From assembly GCF_007115095.1 (NCBI RefSeq), contig NZ_SULH01000001.1:353409-417408 (forward strand): a stretch of 64,000 nucleotides of DNA. The letters are read 5' to 3'. This stretch comes from Levilactobacillus enshiensis. GTDB lineage: Bacteria; Bacillota; Bacilli; Lactobacillales; Lactobacillaceae. The notes below the pieces were generated by a model. That model was given only the letters and a program-made list of their open reading frames with translations. It had not been told where the DNA came from and did no database searches. The position numbers and the translations under genes are program-made. Positions 54,838-63,722 of the stretch are shown in pieces. Each line of letters opens with the position of its first letter. Position 1 is the first letter of the stretch.

Positions 54838-55206
54838 AATAAGATCTCCTTTCGTGTGGTCGCATTATAGATTGAAATGTGCGGCTGGGGTGCTAGACGT
54901 GGTATCGAGAAGTTAACTAGTATGTATATCGTGATACCATAGCGAGGGTTCCTTCTTTGGCCGAGAAGGGAAGCTTGGTGGCACACCCAGCAAAAGGGTA
55001 AGGTGCCTGACATATGATATAATAAGAGCAGTAATGTCGTGGTCAGGGATAGCCTTACGGATTGTCCGCGCGGGTCGGTTGAGCAAACCTCACTTTTTCA
55101 AAATATAATAATTTGTCTGAACAACTATTATTGTAAACGGTAACAAATTGAAAAAAAGCCACTGACCTGTGAAAAAAGTGGCAATTTCCGAACACGAGGT
55201 GAGACG
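54838..55206. promoter_or_regulatory. Divergent control region between GH127 and AraC genes, with cre
   Basis: A perfect cre TGTAAACGGTAACA lies at 55132-55145, nearer the AraC gene. A minus-strand -10-like TATAAT (54869-54864) faces GH127. GGTATC (54901-54906) pairs with GATACC (54933-54938). A GCCACT/AGTGGC hairpin (about 55157-55185) lies in the AraC leader. Confidence 0.6.
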
Positions 55207-56175
55207 ATGAAATTAATGCAGTTAGCGTTGTCACAACCACTCTGGTTTTATAAGGCCGGAGAGTTCAGTGCTGACGCGGGTTGGCGGCACAAAGATATGT
55301 ATCACGAGCACGATTTTGAAATTATTTTTTGTTTAAAAGGCCATTTTGACGTCACCATCAACGGTCAACCCTGTCGGATCCGGGCCAACGATTGCTGGGT
55401 ATTGCCACCCGATACCCGCATTGCGGGAACGAAAGACACGACTGGTTCGGTCGATTTCTTTTGGCTCCACTTTTTCGCAGCGTGGGATTGGGTCGACTTT
55501 TCCCATCAACAGTTACAAGTGATGACGCAACAACAGGCTGCTCACGAGCCGGCCCATGACCTGAAGTGCTTGGTCAACTTGCCACGTCACTTTCCGGTGA
55601 CCAATCCCCAAGAGCTGATTTTGATGTTCAATCAGCTCCTGGATTATACGAATCGCTATCACTACACGGACTATGGGAATCACCTGATGACGCAACTGAC
55701 CTTGATTTCGGTGGGGGATGCCTACCTCCAAAATCTGGTTGCAACGGCTGGTGGGACTGATGCGAAGACGACCCGGGTTGTGGAGTGGATTCGTGCGAAC
55801 TTGTCCAGCGAGCTGACAGTCGCCGTCATCGCCCATCACTTTGATATGAGCCCCGACTACCTGACCAAGCTGTTTAAACGGGAGCAAGGGAAAAATTTAC
55901 GCGGCTACTTAGTTGATATAAAAATTGAAGTTGCTAAATTGTTATTAGTACGGACGAATCTGCCCATCAACCAGGTGGCAACGGCAGCTTATTTTCACGA
56001 TGACAAGAACTTTATGAAACTTTTCAAGAAGAAGGTCAACATGACCGCGGGCCAGTATCGGAACGGTTATGGCAATACCCACTTAAATAATCCGTCAATT
56101 GACCCGAGCATTCCCATTCCACAAGACATCAGTGTTTTATTGGATCGTGAAGAAAATGAAAGCAGTGTGAAATAA
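55207..56175 (+). CDS. AraC-family regulator 1
   Basis: 322 residues. N-terminal cupin-like ligand domain (HEHDFEIIFCLKGHFDVTINGQPCRIRANDCWVLPPDT). C-terminal double helix-turn-helix: FDMSPDYLTKLFKREQGKNLRGYLVDIKIEVAKLLL, then INQVATAAYFHDDKNFMKLFKKKVNMTAGQYR. GAGGTG precedes the ATG. It is divergent from GH127 and directly upstream of the second GPH gene, so it likely activates one or both in response to an arabinoside. The effector is unknown. Confidence 0.9.
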   Translation: MKLMQLALSQPLWFYKAGEFSADAGWRHKDMYHEHDFEIIFCLKGHFDVTINGQPCRIRANDCWVLPPDTRIAGTKDTTGSVDFFWLHFFAAWDWVDFSHQQLQVMTQQQAAHEPAHDLKCLVNLPRHFPVTNPQELILMFNQLLDYTNRYHYTDYGNHLMTQLTLISVGDAYLQNLVATAGGTDAKTTRVVEWIRANLSSELTVAVIAHHFDMSPDYLTKLFKREQGKNLRGYLVDIKIEVAKLLLVRTNLPINQVATAAYFHDDKNFMKLFKKKVNMTAGQYRNGYGNTHLNNPSIDPSIPIPQDISVLLDREENESSVK

Positions 56176-56312
56176 GTTCAGAGTGTTAAAAATTATAAAC
56201 ACGGTGTTGTCTATCAGATTGGCAATCCCGTGTTTTTGTTTTAAATTGGTATTAAATAAAAACGATCGTTAAAGCGCTCAGGGGCCATAGCCATTAGAAA
56301 TTTGCATTATTT

Positions 56313-56326
56313 TGTAACCGGTTACG
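56313..56326 (+). promoter_or_regulatory. cre-like site before the second GPH gene
   Basis: TGTAACCGGTTACG differs from the CcpA consensus only in the last base. It lies about 70 bases before the GTG start. Confidence 0.6.
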
Positions 56327-56393
56327 ACTATGGGACACGCCAGGAGGGGTTAATGACTCGTTTTTATAAATTCACTTCAAGGAGGAACTTATT

Positions 56394-57770
56394 GTGAAAA
56401 GTCAAGTCGCAACTGCTGTTAAGTCAGACGCTAAGGTCCCGTTCCATAGAATGTTAGCGTTTGCCAGCACTGATGCCGCAGGGAACTTGCTCTACACGAC
56501 GGTCACGACCTTCATTCTTTACTACTATACGGATGTGTTTGGGTTATCCGTTGCCGCTGCCGGGACTGTTCTACTGGCTGCTCGTATCTTAGATGCCTTT
56601 GATGCACCAGTCTGGGGCTTCATCATTGATCACACCCATACACGGTGGGGCCAAAGCCGACCGTATTTCTTATGGATGGCGTTCCCATTTGCCATCTTCT
56701 TCATTCTGATGTTCTTAACACCGAACCTGAGTGCCACCGGGAAATTCTGGTGGGCCATGATTACCTACCTGCTCTTCGGGATTTCCTACACCGGGGTCGG
56801 GACGCCAATTAGTTCAATCCTGCCAAACTTGAGTAACGATTCTGATGAACGAATCAAGTTAAACAGTGTGCGGATGATTGGTGGGAACATTGGGTTCTTA
56901 ATTACCGCAACCTTTACGTTGAGTTTCGTGGCCTTCTTCGGTGGCGGCAATGACGTTGCTGGTTGGCGGAACACGGCGATTGTCTTGGCCGTTGCTGGTT
57001 TTGCACTGTTAATGTTTGCCTTCTTCGACACCCGTGAAGTCAACACTGCCACGCAAAAATCCATTCCAATTATGGACAGTATCCGGGCCGCAAAGAGTAA
57101 CTGGCCTTGGTTTATCCTGGTCATTGCCTTTATCTTCTACTGGTTGGGGAACTCTTCACGGACTTCCGTGCTGGTTTACTACACGCAGTACAACCTAGGG
57201 GTCAAAGGGTTTGCGTCCGTTCTGAATGCCTTAGTGATGTTCCAAATGGTTGGGATGGTCTTGATTCCATTCCTAGTTAAGAAATTTAGTAAGACGCACG
57301 TGTTAATGTTTGGCCTGTGCTTAGCAGCCTTTGGTCAAATCATGATCTTCTTTACGGGTAAGTCCCTCATCGCCTTAGGGGTTGCCTGGAGTATTGCATC
57401 TGTTGGGACTGGGATCTCTGTTTCCATGCCATTTGCCATGTTATCCGACACGGTTGATTATGGGGAATGGAAGAACGGTATCCGGGCCAGTGGGTTCTTA
57501 ACTGCCATCGGGAGTTCATTTGCGATCAAGATGGGTTCTGGCCTGGGTGGCTGGGCACCATCGATGATTATGGCCAATGCTGGTTACAAGGCTGGTGCTG
57601 CTCAGACGGCGGCTTCCTTAGGCGCTATCAAGTTCTGTATCAGTTTCTTACCAGCGATCTTCTTCGTTATCGGCGCCGCAATCATGATCTTCTACGTGCG
57701 TTACGAAAAGCAAGAAACTGGTATCCGGGCTACCTTAGCTGAAAAGCGGGGCGAATTAGCTGAAGACTAG
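56394..57770 (+). CDS. GPH-family sugar:cation symporter 2
   Basis: 458 residues, about 12 membrane segments. Motifs FASTDAAGNLLYTTVTTFILYYYTDVFG, RILDAFDAPVWGFIIDHTHTRWGQSRPYF, and SDTVDYGEWKNGIRASGF are family-typical. GTG 56394 is the start: AAGGAGG lies 8 bases before. It is related to but clearly distinct from the symporter at 50559, so the locus has two importers for glycosides or pentosides. Placed between two AraC genes. A weak hairpin (GAATAGGTGC with GCACCTATTTC, 57829-57868) follows. Confidence 0.9.
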   Translation: MKSQVATAVKSDAKVPFHRMLAFASTDAAGNLLYTTVTTFILYYYTDVFGLSVAAAGTVLLAARILDAFDAPVWGFIIDHTHTRWGQSRPYFLWMAFPFAIFFILMFLTPNLSATGKFWWAMITYLLFGISYTGVGTPISSILPNLSNDSDERIKLNSVRMIGGNIGFLITATFTLSFVAFFGGGNDVAGWRNTAIVLAVAGFALLMFAFFDTREVNTATQKSIPIMDSIRAAKSNWPWFILVIAFIFYWLGNSSRTSVLVYYTQYNLGVKGFASVLNALVMFQMVGMVLIPFLVKKFSKTHVLMFGLCLAAFGQIMIFFTGKSLIALGVAWSIASVGTGISVSMPFAMLSDTVDYGEWKNGIRASGFLTAIGSSFAIKMGSGLGGWAPSMIMANAGYKAGAAQTAASLGAIKFCISFLPAIFFVIGAAIMIFYVRYEKQETGIRATLAEKRGELAED

Positions 57771-57941
57771 TTTGGCAGTTGCCGCTAGCAGTTGCAGAGA
57801 TTGCGCGGTAACGACTTATGGTTTAGCGGAATAGGTGCGGTTTCTTATGGAGACTGGGCACCTATTTCGTGTCAGAGGCGCATTTCTCAGACGGCGGTCT
57901 TCCTGCCCGAGTTTGGCGAACGGGACAGTCTGCGTTAATAG

Positions 57942-58221
57942 CTAGATGTCTGATATCTGGTTTAGCAACAACATTGCGGCCAAGTCTAGGCAGCATGGTG
58001 GTTGAGTCGCCTTACCGGCCGGTAGATATGGGCTGGAACGGTGCGAACACAACTTGAAGCCTCGCAAAGCCCGAGTCTACAAGCTTGGTTTTCCAGTCTG
58101 AAGCGTCCCCACAGCAGGCGGAATCCCTGGCAGCCGGAGTGCGCCCAACTTGGACTGATTTAATGGCGCGAATGCTGACCAATGTTGGGATGAGGGGTGA
58201 ATTTCAGCATTTAACCTTTAG
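57942..58221. repeat. Degenerate copy of the dispersed element (copy 3)
   Basis: Shares the core GCCTTACCGG, GATATGGGCTGG, CGGTGCGAACACAACTTGAA, GAGTCTACAAGCTTGGTTTT with copies at 4957 and 52420, and the right module GGAGTGCGCCCAA. It ends TTTAACCTTTAG (58210-58221) like the right terminus of the complete copy. The central palindrome partner is lost, no flanking duplication is visible, and the left end (near CTAGATG) is blurred. Confidence 0.65.
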
Positions 58222-58237
58222 CAGAAGTTTGGTAAGT

Positions 58238-58288
58238 TAGTCACAATAGTGCAGACGGACTATAATAACGGTATTAAAACATTACCGT
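58238..58288 (+). promoter_or_regulatory. Promoter and palindrome upstream of AraC regulator 2
   Basis: -35-like TAGTCA (58238-58243), 17-bp spacer, -10 TATAAT (58261-58266). ACGGTA (58268-58273) and TACCGT (58283-58288) form an inverted repeat just after it, a possible self-operator. It starts 17 bases after the repeat copy ends. Confidence 0.6.
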
Positions 58289-58332
58289 AGATGATACAGC
58301 GTTTTTAGAAGAACCGTTTTGGAGGTGATTGC

Positions 58333-59229
58333 ATGGCCCAACCGGCTTACATTTCAATTTCGTGTTTACCGTTGCCGACGTTTATTGAAGGGGGATACGC
58401 GACCTTTCATGCCGGTGACCATCACCCGAACCGTAACAACCTGCAGTATTTCATTTTGATGTTTATGATTAAGGGGAAACTCTTCATTTCAGAAGATGAT
58501 AATGACTACACCGTTGAGCCGGGTGAAATGTTCGTCTTATTGCCCATGCATCACCATTATTCCTGGCATGCAGTGACTGAGGATACCGGGTACTACTGGC
58601 TTCACTTCTACGTGTCCGGCCATTGGCAGCAACAGGCGACCTTGGTCCCCATGCGTTCGGCGATCAAGGTGCCGACGCTCCATCACTACACGCCGACCGA
58701 GACGCTTTATCTGGCGAAACACACTAAGATGCAGCATCCAGATCGTTTGGTTCAAATGACCGAACAGATTTTCAAAAATAGCTCCGCAACTGAGGAATAC
58801 GGTTTTTGGCAAGCACAGCAACTCTTTATCGATGTCTTACAAGAAGTTCAGGTTCAGTCGCAGCAAGACTCGGCGATGGTGCAGCTTTCAGGGCAGGTCC
58901 AACGCTACTTGCGTGATCACTTTGATGAAAAAATCACCAATACCACGTTGAGTCAGGAATTTCACTTTCATCCGAATTACCTGATTCGGACGTTGAAGGC
59001 CACGACCGGGTTAACGCCCACCGAATTTCTCCGGCAGTACCGCATGGAAGAGGCTAGCAAGCGATTGCTTAACACGAACATGTTGGAGACCGAGATTGCG
59101 GAGGCCATTGGCTTTCAGAACATTTATTACTTTTCAACGGTATTTAAACAATATACGGGTTTGTCACCCAGTCAATATCGCCAGGCCAATACCCGGCGGA
59201 TCAAAGCAGACAAGGAGGGGTTGAAGTAA
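58333..59229 (+). CDS. AraC-family regulator 2
   Basis: 298 residues. N-terminal AraC ligand-binding cupin (NNLQYFILMFMIKGKLFISEDDNDYTVEPGEMFVLLPMHHHYSWH). C-terminal HTH pair (TNTTLSQEFHFHPNYLIRTLKATTGLTPTEFLRQYRMEEASKRLL, then TEIAEAIGFQNIYYFSTVFKQYTGLSPSQYR). GGAGGTG precedes the ATG. The stop overlaps the ATG of the 791-aa gene by one base (TAATG), so they are translationally coupled and the regulator probably senses the product or substrate of that protein. Confidence 0.9.
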   Translation: MAQPAYISISCLPLPTFIEGGYATFHAGDHHPNRNNLQYFILMFMIKGKLFISEDDNDYTVEPGEMFVLLPMHHHYSWHAVTEDTGYYWLHFYVSGHWQQQATLVPMRSAIKVPTLHHYTPTETLYLAKHTKMQHPDRLVQMTEQIFKNSSATEEYGFWQAQQLFIDVLQEVQVQSQQDSAMVQLSGQVQRYLRDHFDEKITNTTLSQEFHFHPNYLIRTLKATTGLTPTEFLRQYRMEEASKRLLNTNMLETEIAEAIGFQNIYYFSTVFKQYTGLSPSQYRQANTRRIKADKEGLK

Positions 59230-61604
59230 TGGAATCAACACAGTTTCAATTAGACGTGAATCAACGTGGTGCTATTGTCAATTTGCAAAATAAGCAGGAT
59301 GACCACCACATGAACTGGGTCGTGGATCCCGCTTATCTCAAACAAGTCGGCTACCAGGACGCGGATAAATTATTTGGTGAATTTACCCTGACCGTGGGTG
59401 ACAAGACTTACCGCAGCATTGAGTTTGAACCCAACGTTTTAACTACGGATAACGACATTACGGTGTCTTACATGATCGCCGGTTTAGTTATTGTCGAAAC
59501 GTACCGTTTGGTGGGCAAGCAGGTACAGTGGGACATTGTTGTTCAAAATCCAACCGATGATTTTGTGACGCTCGAAAACTTTGGCGTGTGGGCATCGTTG
59601 GCCTATGTGATGTTCCGCGACAAGAATGTTCACCGCAACATGTCCGACTCCGCTGCCGTTTTCCCCAGCATCTCGGCTAATTTCACGAAGCTGGCTGGCG
59701 TTCGGCGGGACAATCAAGGACCTAATCTGGGCCTGTTCCAAACGGCCGGCGTCACCCAATCCGTGGGGACCTACAATGAATGGACGAACCGGTTCTTTGA
59801 AAATGTTTCGCCGTCGTTAGATGGGTTGTTATTCCACCAACTTGAGTTAGCTGGCGGCTATCAACGGGGGGAAGAACCCGTCAATGACTGGATCTATCCG
59901 CATAATGAAGTCGTCATCACCGGTGGTGCCGCTCAGTGCTGGAGCTTTGTACTCGAACCCTTCACAACACAGGCTGACTTTAAGGCCGTTGCGGCGACTA
60001 ACGGTCATCCCGAAATCAACTACGATCCACTGTTAACAGTCGGTCAAACCACCAACATTCACATCTCGCTACCTGCAGGGGTTAAGCCAGAACGGATGGT
60101 GATGACCTACAAGACGGACGGTAAGCTCCACAAAGAAGACGTGATCGGTGACTATGAAGGCAATCTTTTGAAGACACCGGTCAAGGGTGTCGGCGAACAC
60201 TGTTTACGCATCTACTTAGCGGATGGTCGCAGTGACTTGATTGTCTTCAACGTCATGGCTGCCGTGCGTGACCTGATTGAAACACGGGTCAATTGGTTGA
60301 CCAAAAATGCTTACAATGGTAAGACGACGCAGCCGTACGATGCCTTTACCCCCATCTCCAATCAGGGGGAATCACTTGGGAAGCTCAGTCTGATTTTGCA
60401 AACGAACTTATTACATCAGACGGCGAAGACCCCGGATCAGGTGCGTGAGGTTGAAGCCAGTGCAGTCAACTACGTGAAGCCCAAGTGGTTTACCGATGGC
60501 GACTTCTTCAAGCCGGTCAACCTGTATGGCGACTTTTACCGGGACATGGACTTTGAATACATCGGCCACGTGTACTACTTGCTGGCCCAGTTCGACGAAG
60601 ATGTCTTACAGTTGCATTCACCGGCCACTTATTTGAAATGGGCGGCGCAGGTCTTCAATATGCGGGTCAATGCCGACCTCCACACCTCGGCGCGGGGAAA
60701 GGAAGAAGCCCATACGCTAGGCGTCTACTTCCTGTACATCAACGATTTGCTGGCAGCCCTAAAGCAACATGGACTGACCGAAGAATATGCACAAATCAAG
60801 GGTTGTTGGGAAGAAGCAACCAAGCGGGTGGCAGCTCATAGCAGCGAGTATCAAGCGGCCATTACGGAACACTTCTACGACAACGCTGGATTTGGTCCGG
60901 CAACTGGGGCCTTAGCCAATGCCGGCTACGTCGACGAAGCACGGCGTTACGCGGAACTGTTAAAAGCTAACATTGGGTACAGCAATGACTTCCGGAGTCA
61001 AGCACCCGATCGTTGGTGGGAAGCCCAGTCTTACATGATTCATTCTCTTTGGGGCGGGATTACGGCGGCGTCAGCTTTGGATGCCTATGAGGTCTTGGAT
61101 GACACGGCCTTGTTACTCGCGTCTTACCGGGCATTTGTCGGTGTGCTGTACATGTATGACAGCAATGCCACGACACCAACGAATCAGTTGAAACCAGGGG
61201 AAGCGGCCTCGACCTACAGCATTGCTGGGCCTAACTTGAACCGGCCAGACTTGTCCCGGAACCGCTTCGGACAATCTACATTTGCCAAGGACGGTGGTAT
61301 CTACACCCGGCTCTTCCCAGATGGTGATACGGGTCAGGCAGATTGGGATATGGGTGAAGAGCTCGCGGCCTACCTGACGGGCTTTGGTCAGAATGCCTAC
61401 TTGTACGAAACGGATGACGGCGAGTTGGCAGTGGTCAATGGGAGTCTCGAACGGCTGTCGGCAACGCAGTACCGCGTGACAAACGATGCGCCATACCCGC
61501 ACGCGGTGAAATTTATTCACCGGCAGCAAGCGGTAGCAACGACAGCAACACAGGTGATTTATGACATGGAAAAGGGATTTTTAGACGCAACAGTAGCAGA
61601 ATAG
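59229..61604 (+). CDS. Large DUF5695-like protein, candidate glycoside hydrolase of arabinoside metabolism
   Basis: 791 residues with no signal peptide. The first about 330 residues look like a beta-sandwich domain (many alternating strands: FGEFTLTVGDKTYRSIEF, VSYMIAGLVIVETYRLVGKQVQWDIVVQNP). The rest is helical and rich in aromatic loops, resembling an (alpha/alpha)6 six-hairpin glycosidase (GDFYRDMDFEYIGHVYYLLAQFDE, HTSARGKEEAHTLGVYFLYINDLL, QAPDRWWEAQSYMIHSLWGG). I associate this with the DUF5695 family from memory, not a search. No catalytic residues are proven; conserved-looking acidic pairs such as DMDFEY and RWWEAQ are candidates. It is coupled to an AraC gene within an arabinoside locus. 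Confidence 0.7.
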   Translation: MESTQFQLDVNQRGAIVNLQNKQDDHHMNWVVDPAYLKQVGYQDADKLFGEFTLTVGDKTYRSIEFEPNVLTTDNDITVSYMIAGLVIVETYRLVGKQVQWDIVVQNPTDDFVTLENFGVWASLAYVMFRDKNVHRNMSDSAAVFPSISANFTKLAGVRRDNQGPNLGLFQTAGVTQSVGTYNEWTNRFFENVSPSLDGLLFHQLELAGGYQRGEEPVNDWIYPHNEVVITGGAAQCWSFVLEPFTTQADFKAVAATNGHPEINYDPLLTVGQTTNIHISLPAGVKPERMVMTYKTDGKLHKEDVIGDYEGNLLKTPVKGVGEHCLRIYLADGRSDLIVFNVMAAVRDLIETRVNWLTKNAYNGKTTQPYDAFTPISNQGESLGKLSLILQTNLLHQTAKTPDQVREVEASAVNYVKPKWFTDGDFFKPVNLYGDFYRDMDFEYIGHVYYLLAQFDEDVLQLHSPATYLKWAAQVFNMRVNADLHTSARGKEEAHTLGVYFLYINDLLAALKQHGLTEEYAQIKGCWEEATKRVAAHSSEYQAAITEHFYDNAGFGPATGALANAGYVDEARRYAELLKANIGYSNDFRSQAPDRWWEAQSYMIHSLWGGITAASALDAYEVLDDTALLLASYRAFVGVLYMYDSNATTPTNQLKPGEAASTYSIAGPNLNRPDLSRNRFGQSTFAKDGGIYTRLFPDGDTGQADWDMGEELAAYLTGFGQNAYLYETDDGELAVVNGSLERLSATQYRVTNDAPYPHAVKFIHRQQAVATTATQVIYDMEKGFLDATVAE

Positions 61605-61638
61605 AAAAAAGCGTGATGTTGTGGGGCAACGGGGATGG

Positions 61639-61674
61639 TCACAATCACCGCTGAATGAAGTTAGGTGATTGTGA
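61639..61674. other. Perfect 11-bp inverted repeat after the DUF5695-like gene
   Basis: TCACAATCACC (61639-61649) and GGTGATTGTGA (61664-61674), 14-base loop, no T run. Purpose unknown; it could stabilise the transcript end or bind a protein. Confidence 0.5.
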
Positions 61675-61711
61675 GCGCCCAGTGCAACCCGGCAAAATGA
61701 ACTAACTAAAA

Positions 61712-61758
61712 AAGCAGCTCCGTCAAGCCAGTCTTGGTTTGACGGAGCTGCTCTTTTA
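61712..61758. terminator. Terminator after the DUF5695-like gene
   Basis: AGCAGCTCCGTCAA (61713-61726) pairs with TTGACGGAGCTGCT (61739-61752), then CTTTT; AAAA on the left. Confidence 0.85.
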
Positions 61759-61823
61759 GCCAACAAGTAAGCGACGCTATGGGGGTTATCAAGGATACAT
61801 TCTTATTTATCCGTACAAGTTAA

Positions 61824-61837
61824 TGAGACCGCTGTCA
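61824..61837 (+). promoter_or_regulatory. cre-like site upstream of araB
   Basis: TGAGACCGCTGTCA, one departure from the CcpA consensus. About 250 bases before the araB start. Confidence 0.5.
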
Positions 61838-61983
61838 TTTCGCCTGAATAGTCATTAAACGGTCAGGTGAGTAAACGTTAGGATCTCCCGAATATTCTAC
61901 TTAAAGCCCGTTAAAATGGGACCAGAGACCCGTGATTTTAACGATTGCCTTTTTTGCCGCTTAAAATCTAAGCATTTTCTAAA

Positions 61984-61999
61984 AATAATACGTATAAAT
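61984..61999 (+). promoter_or_regulatory. AraR-like operator upstream of araB
   Basis: AATAATACGTATAAAT matches 12 of 16 positions of the known AraR box ATTTGTACGTACAAAT, with an ATACGTAT palindromic centre. Confidence 0.6.
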
Positions 62000-62093
62000 A
62001 TAATTTGCTGTTGATTTATGCGAATAAAAATTATACACTTAAGACGTTGAGTAGTAGAATTTATTAGCCGACAGAGCTATGGAGGTTTATCGC

Positions 62094-63698
62094 ATGAATG
62101 CGGATAAGACTATTCAGGATGTTGAAAGCGGTAACATCTCGCTGGGGATCGAACTTGGATCAACGCGGATCAAAGCTGTTTTAGTCACTCCTGACTTTAA
62201 AACGATTGCTTCCGGCAGTTATGTTTGGGAAAACGAATTGAAAAACGGTATTTGGACGTATTCCTTAGAGAACGTTTGGACCGGGATTCAAGCCAGTTAC
62301 CAAGCAATGGCTGCGGAAGTTCAAGATAAATATGGCGTGCCATTGACCAAAGTCGGGTCAATCGGCGTCAGTGCCATGATGCATGGGTACATGGCCTTCG
62401 ATGCTAAGGACCAATTACTGGTACCTTTCCGGACCTGGCGCAATAACATCACGGAACAAGCCGCTGATGAGTTGACGACCTTATTTGACTTCAACATTCC
62501 ACAACGGTGGAGCATCGCGCATCTCTATCAAGCTATCTTGAACCAGGAAGACCACGTCAAGGACGTCACGTTCTTCACGACGTTGGCTGGGTACGTTCAC
62601 TGGAAGTTGTCTGGTGAACGGGTTCTGGGTATCGGGGATGCTTCTGGTATGTTCCCAATCGACAGCAACACTAAAGATTACGATGAAAATTTATTAGCGA
62701 AATTTAGAGACGTGAAGTCTGTTCGGCAATACCACTGGGATATCAAGGACATTTTGCCCAAGGTGCTGCTAGCTGGTCAACCAGCTGGTAACTTGACTAC
62801 TGACGGGGCAAAGTTGCTTGATCCAAAGGGGAACTTGGAAGCCGGCAGTGTCATGGCACCACCTGAAGGGGATGCTGGTACCGGGATGGTTGGAACTAAT
62901 GCCGTTCGCGAACGGACCGGGAACATTTCAGCCGGGACGTCAGCCTTCTCGATGGTGGTCTTGGACCAACCCATGAAGGCCGTTCACCGCGACATCGACT
63001 TGGTAACGACCCCCACTGGATTACCAGTGGCGATGGTCCACACCAACAACTGTTCATCCGACATCAACGCGTGGGTCAACCTATTTAAGGAATTCGCGCA
63101 AACGATTGGCGTTGATTTGAAGCCTGATGAACTCTATGGGGCGCTCTTTAACAAGTCGACCGAGGGTGATGCCAACGCCGGGGGACTGTTGAACTACAGC
63201 TACCTTTCTGGTGAAAACATTACCAAGATGACGGCTGGTCGGCCACTATTCGTTCGGACGCCAAATAGCAACTTTACCTTGGCCAACTTCGTGAAGACAC
63301 AGCTGTACGCAGCCTTTGCTCCATTGAAGATTGGTATGGATATCTTGGCTAATGAGGAACATATCCACTTAGATTCCTTAATTGCCCAAGGTGGCCTGTT
63401 CCGGACGCCAAAGGTTGGGCAACAAGTCTTAGCGGACTCGTTGAACACCCCAATCACCGTTACCAGCAACGCTGGCGAAGGTGGACCTTGGGGGATGGCG
63501 GTTCTGGGCTTCTACGTTACTGACAAGGCTGCCAATGAAACGCTGGAAGACTTCTTGGACAACAAAGTCTTCGCCAACCCAGATAGCACGACGGTCGCCC
63601 CTGATCCAGCTGGCGTTAAGGGTTCTAACGAATTCATCGCCGGGTACAAAGCGGCCTTACCAGTTGAAGGCAAAGCCATTGACCTGCTGGACGATTAA
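62094..63698 (+). CDS. araB: Ribulokinase (FGGY family)
   Basis: 534 residues. Phosphorylates L-ribulose to L-ribulose-5-phosphate. N-terminal ATPase loop GIELGSTRIKAVLVTPDF; the WTYSLENVWTGIQASYQ and GVSAMMHGYMAFD segments; ALFNKSTEGDANAGGLLNYSYLSGENI and NAGEGGPWGMAVLG in the C-terminal half. Start ATG 62094 is preferred over 62079 because GGAGG lies 8 bases ahead of it. First gene of an araB-araD(-araA) unit that continues past the window. Controlled by nearby cre and AraR-like sites. Confidence 0.95.
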   Translation: MNADKTIQDVESGNISLGIELGSTRIKAVLVTPDFKTIASGSYVWENELKNGIWTYSLENVWTGIQASYQAMAAEVQDKYGVPLTKVGSIGVSAMMHGYMAFDAKDQLLVPFRTWRNNITEQAADELTTLFDFNIPQRWSIAHLYQAILNQEDHVKDVTFFTTLAGYVHWKLSGERVLGIGDASGMFPIDSNTKDYDENLLAKFRDVKSVRQYHWDIKDILPKVLLAGQPAGNLTTDGAKLLDPKGNLEAGSVMAPPEGDAGTGMVGTNAVRERTGNISAGTSAFSMVVLDQPMKAVHRDIDLVTTPTGLPVAMVHTNNCSSDINAWVNLFKEFAQTIGVDLKPDELYGALFNKSTEGDANAGGLLNYSYLSGENITKMTAGRPLFVRTPNSNFTLANFVKTQLYAAFAPLKIGMDILANEEHIHLDSLIAQGGLFRTPKVGQQVLADSLNTPITVTSNAGEGGPWGMAVLGFYVTDKAANETLEDFLDNKVFANPDSTTVAPDPAGVKGSNEFIAGYKAALPVEGKAIDLLDD

Positions 63699-63722
63699 CT
63701 AAGAATTAAAAGGAGAAATAGC

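Noticed and set aside
55055-55240. 61-codon minus-strand ORF in the GH127/AraC control region
   Set aside because: It covers the cre and the AraC start and lacks a ribosome site.
57869-58057. 62-codon ORF overlapping the third element copy
   Set aside because: Extends into repeat DNA with no start context; not seen in the other copies.
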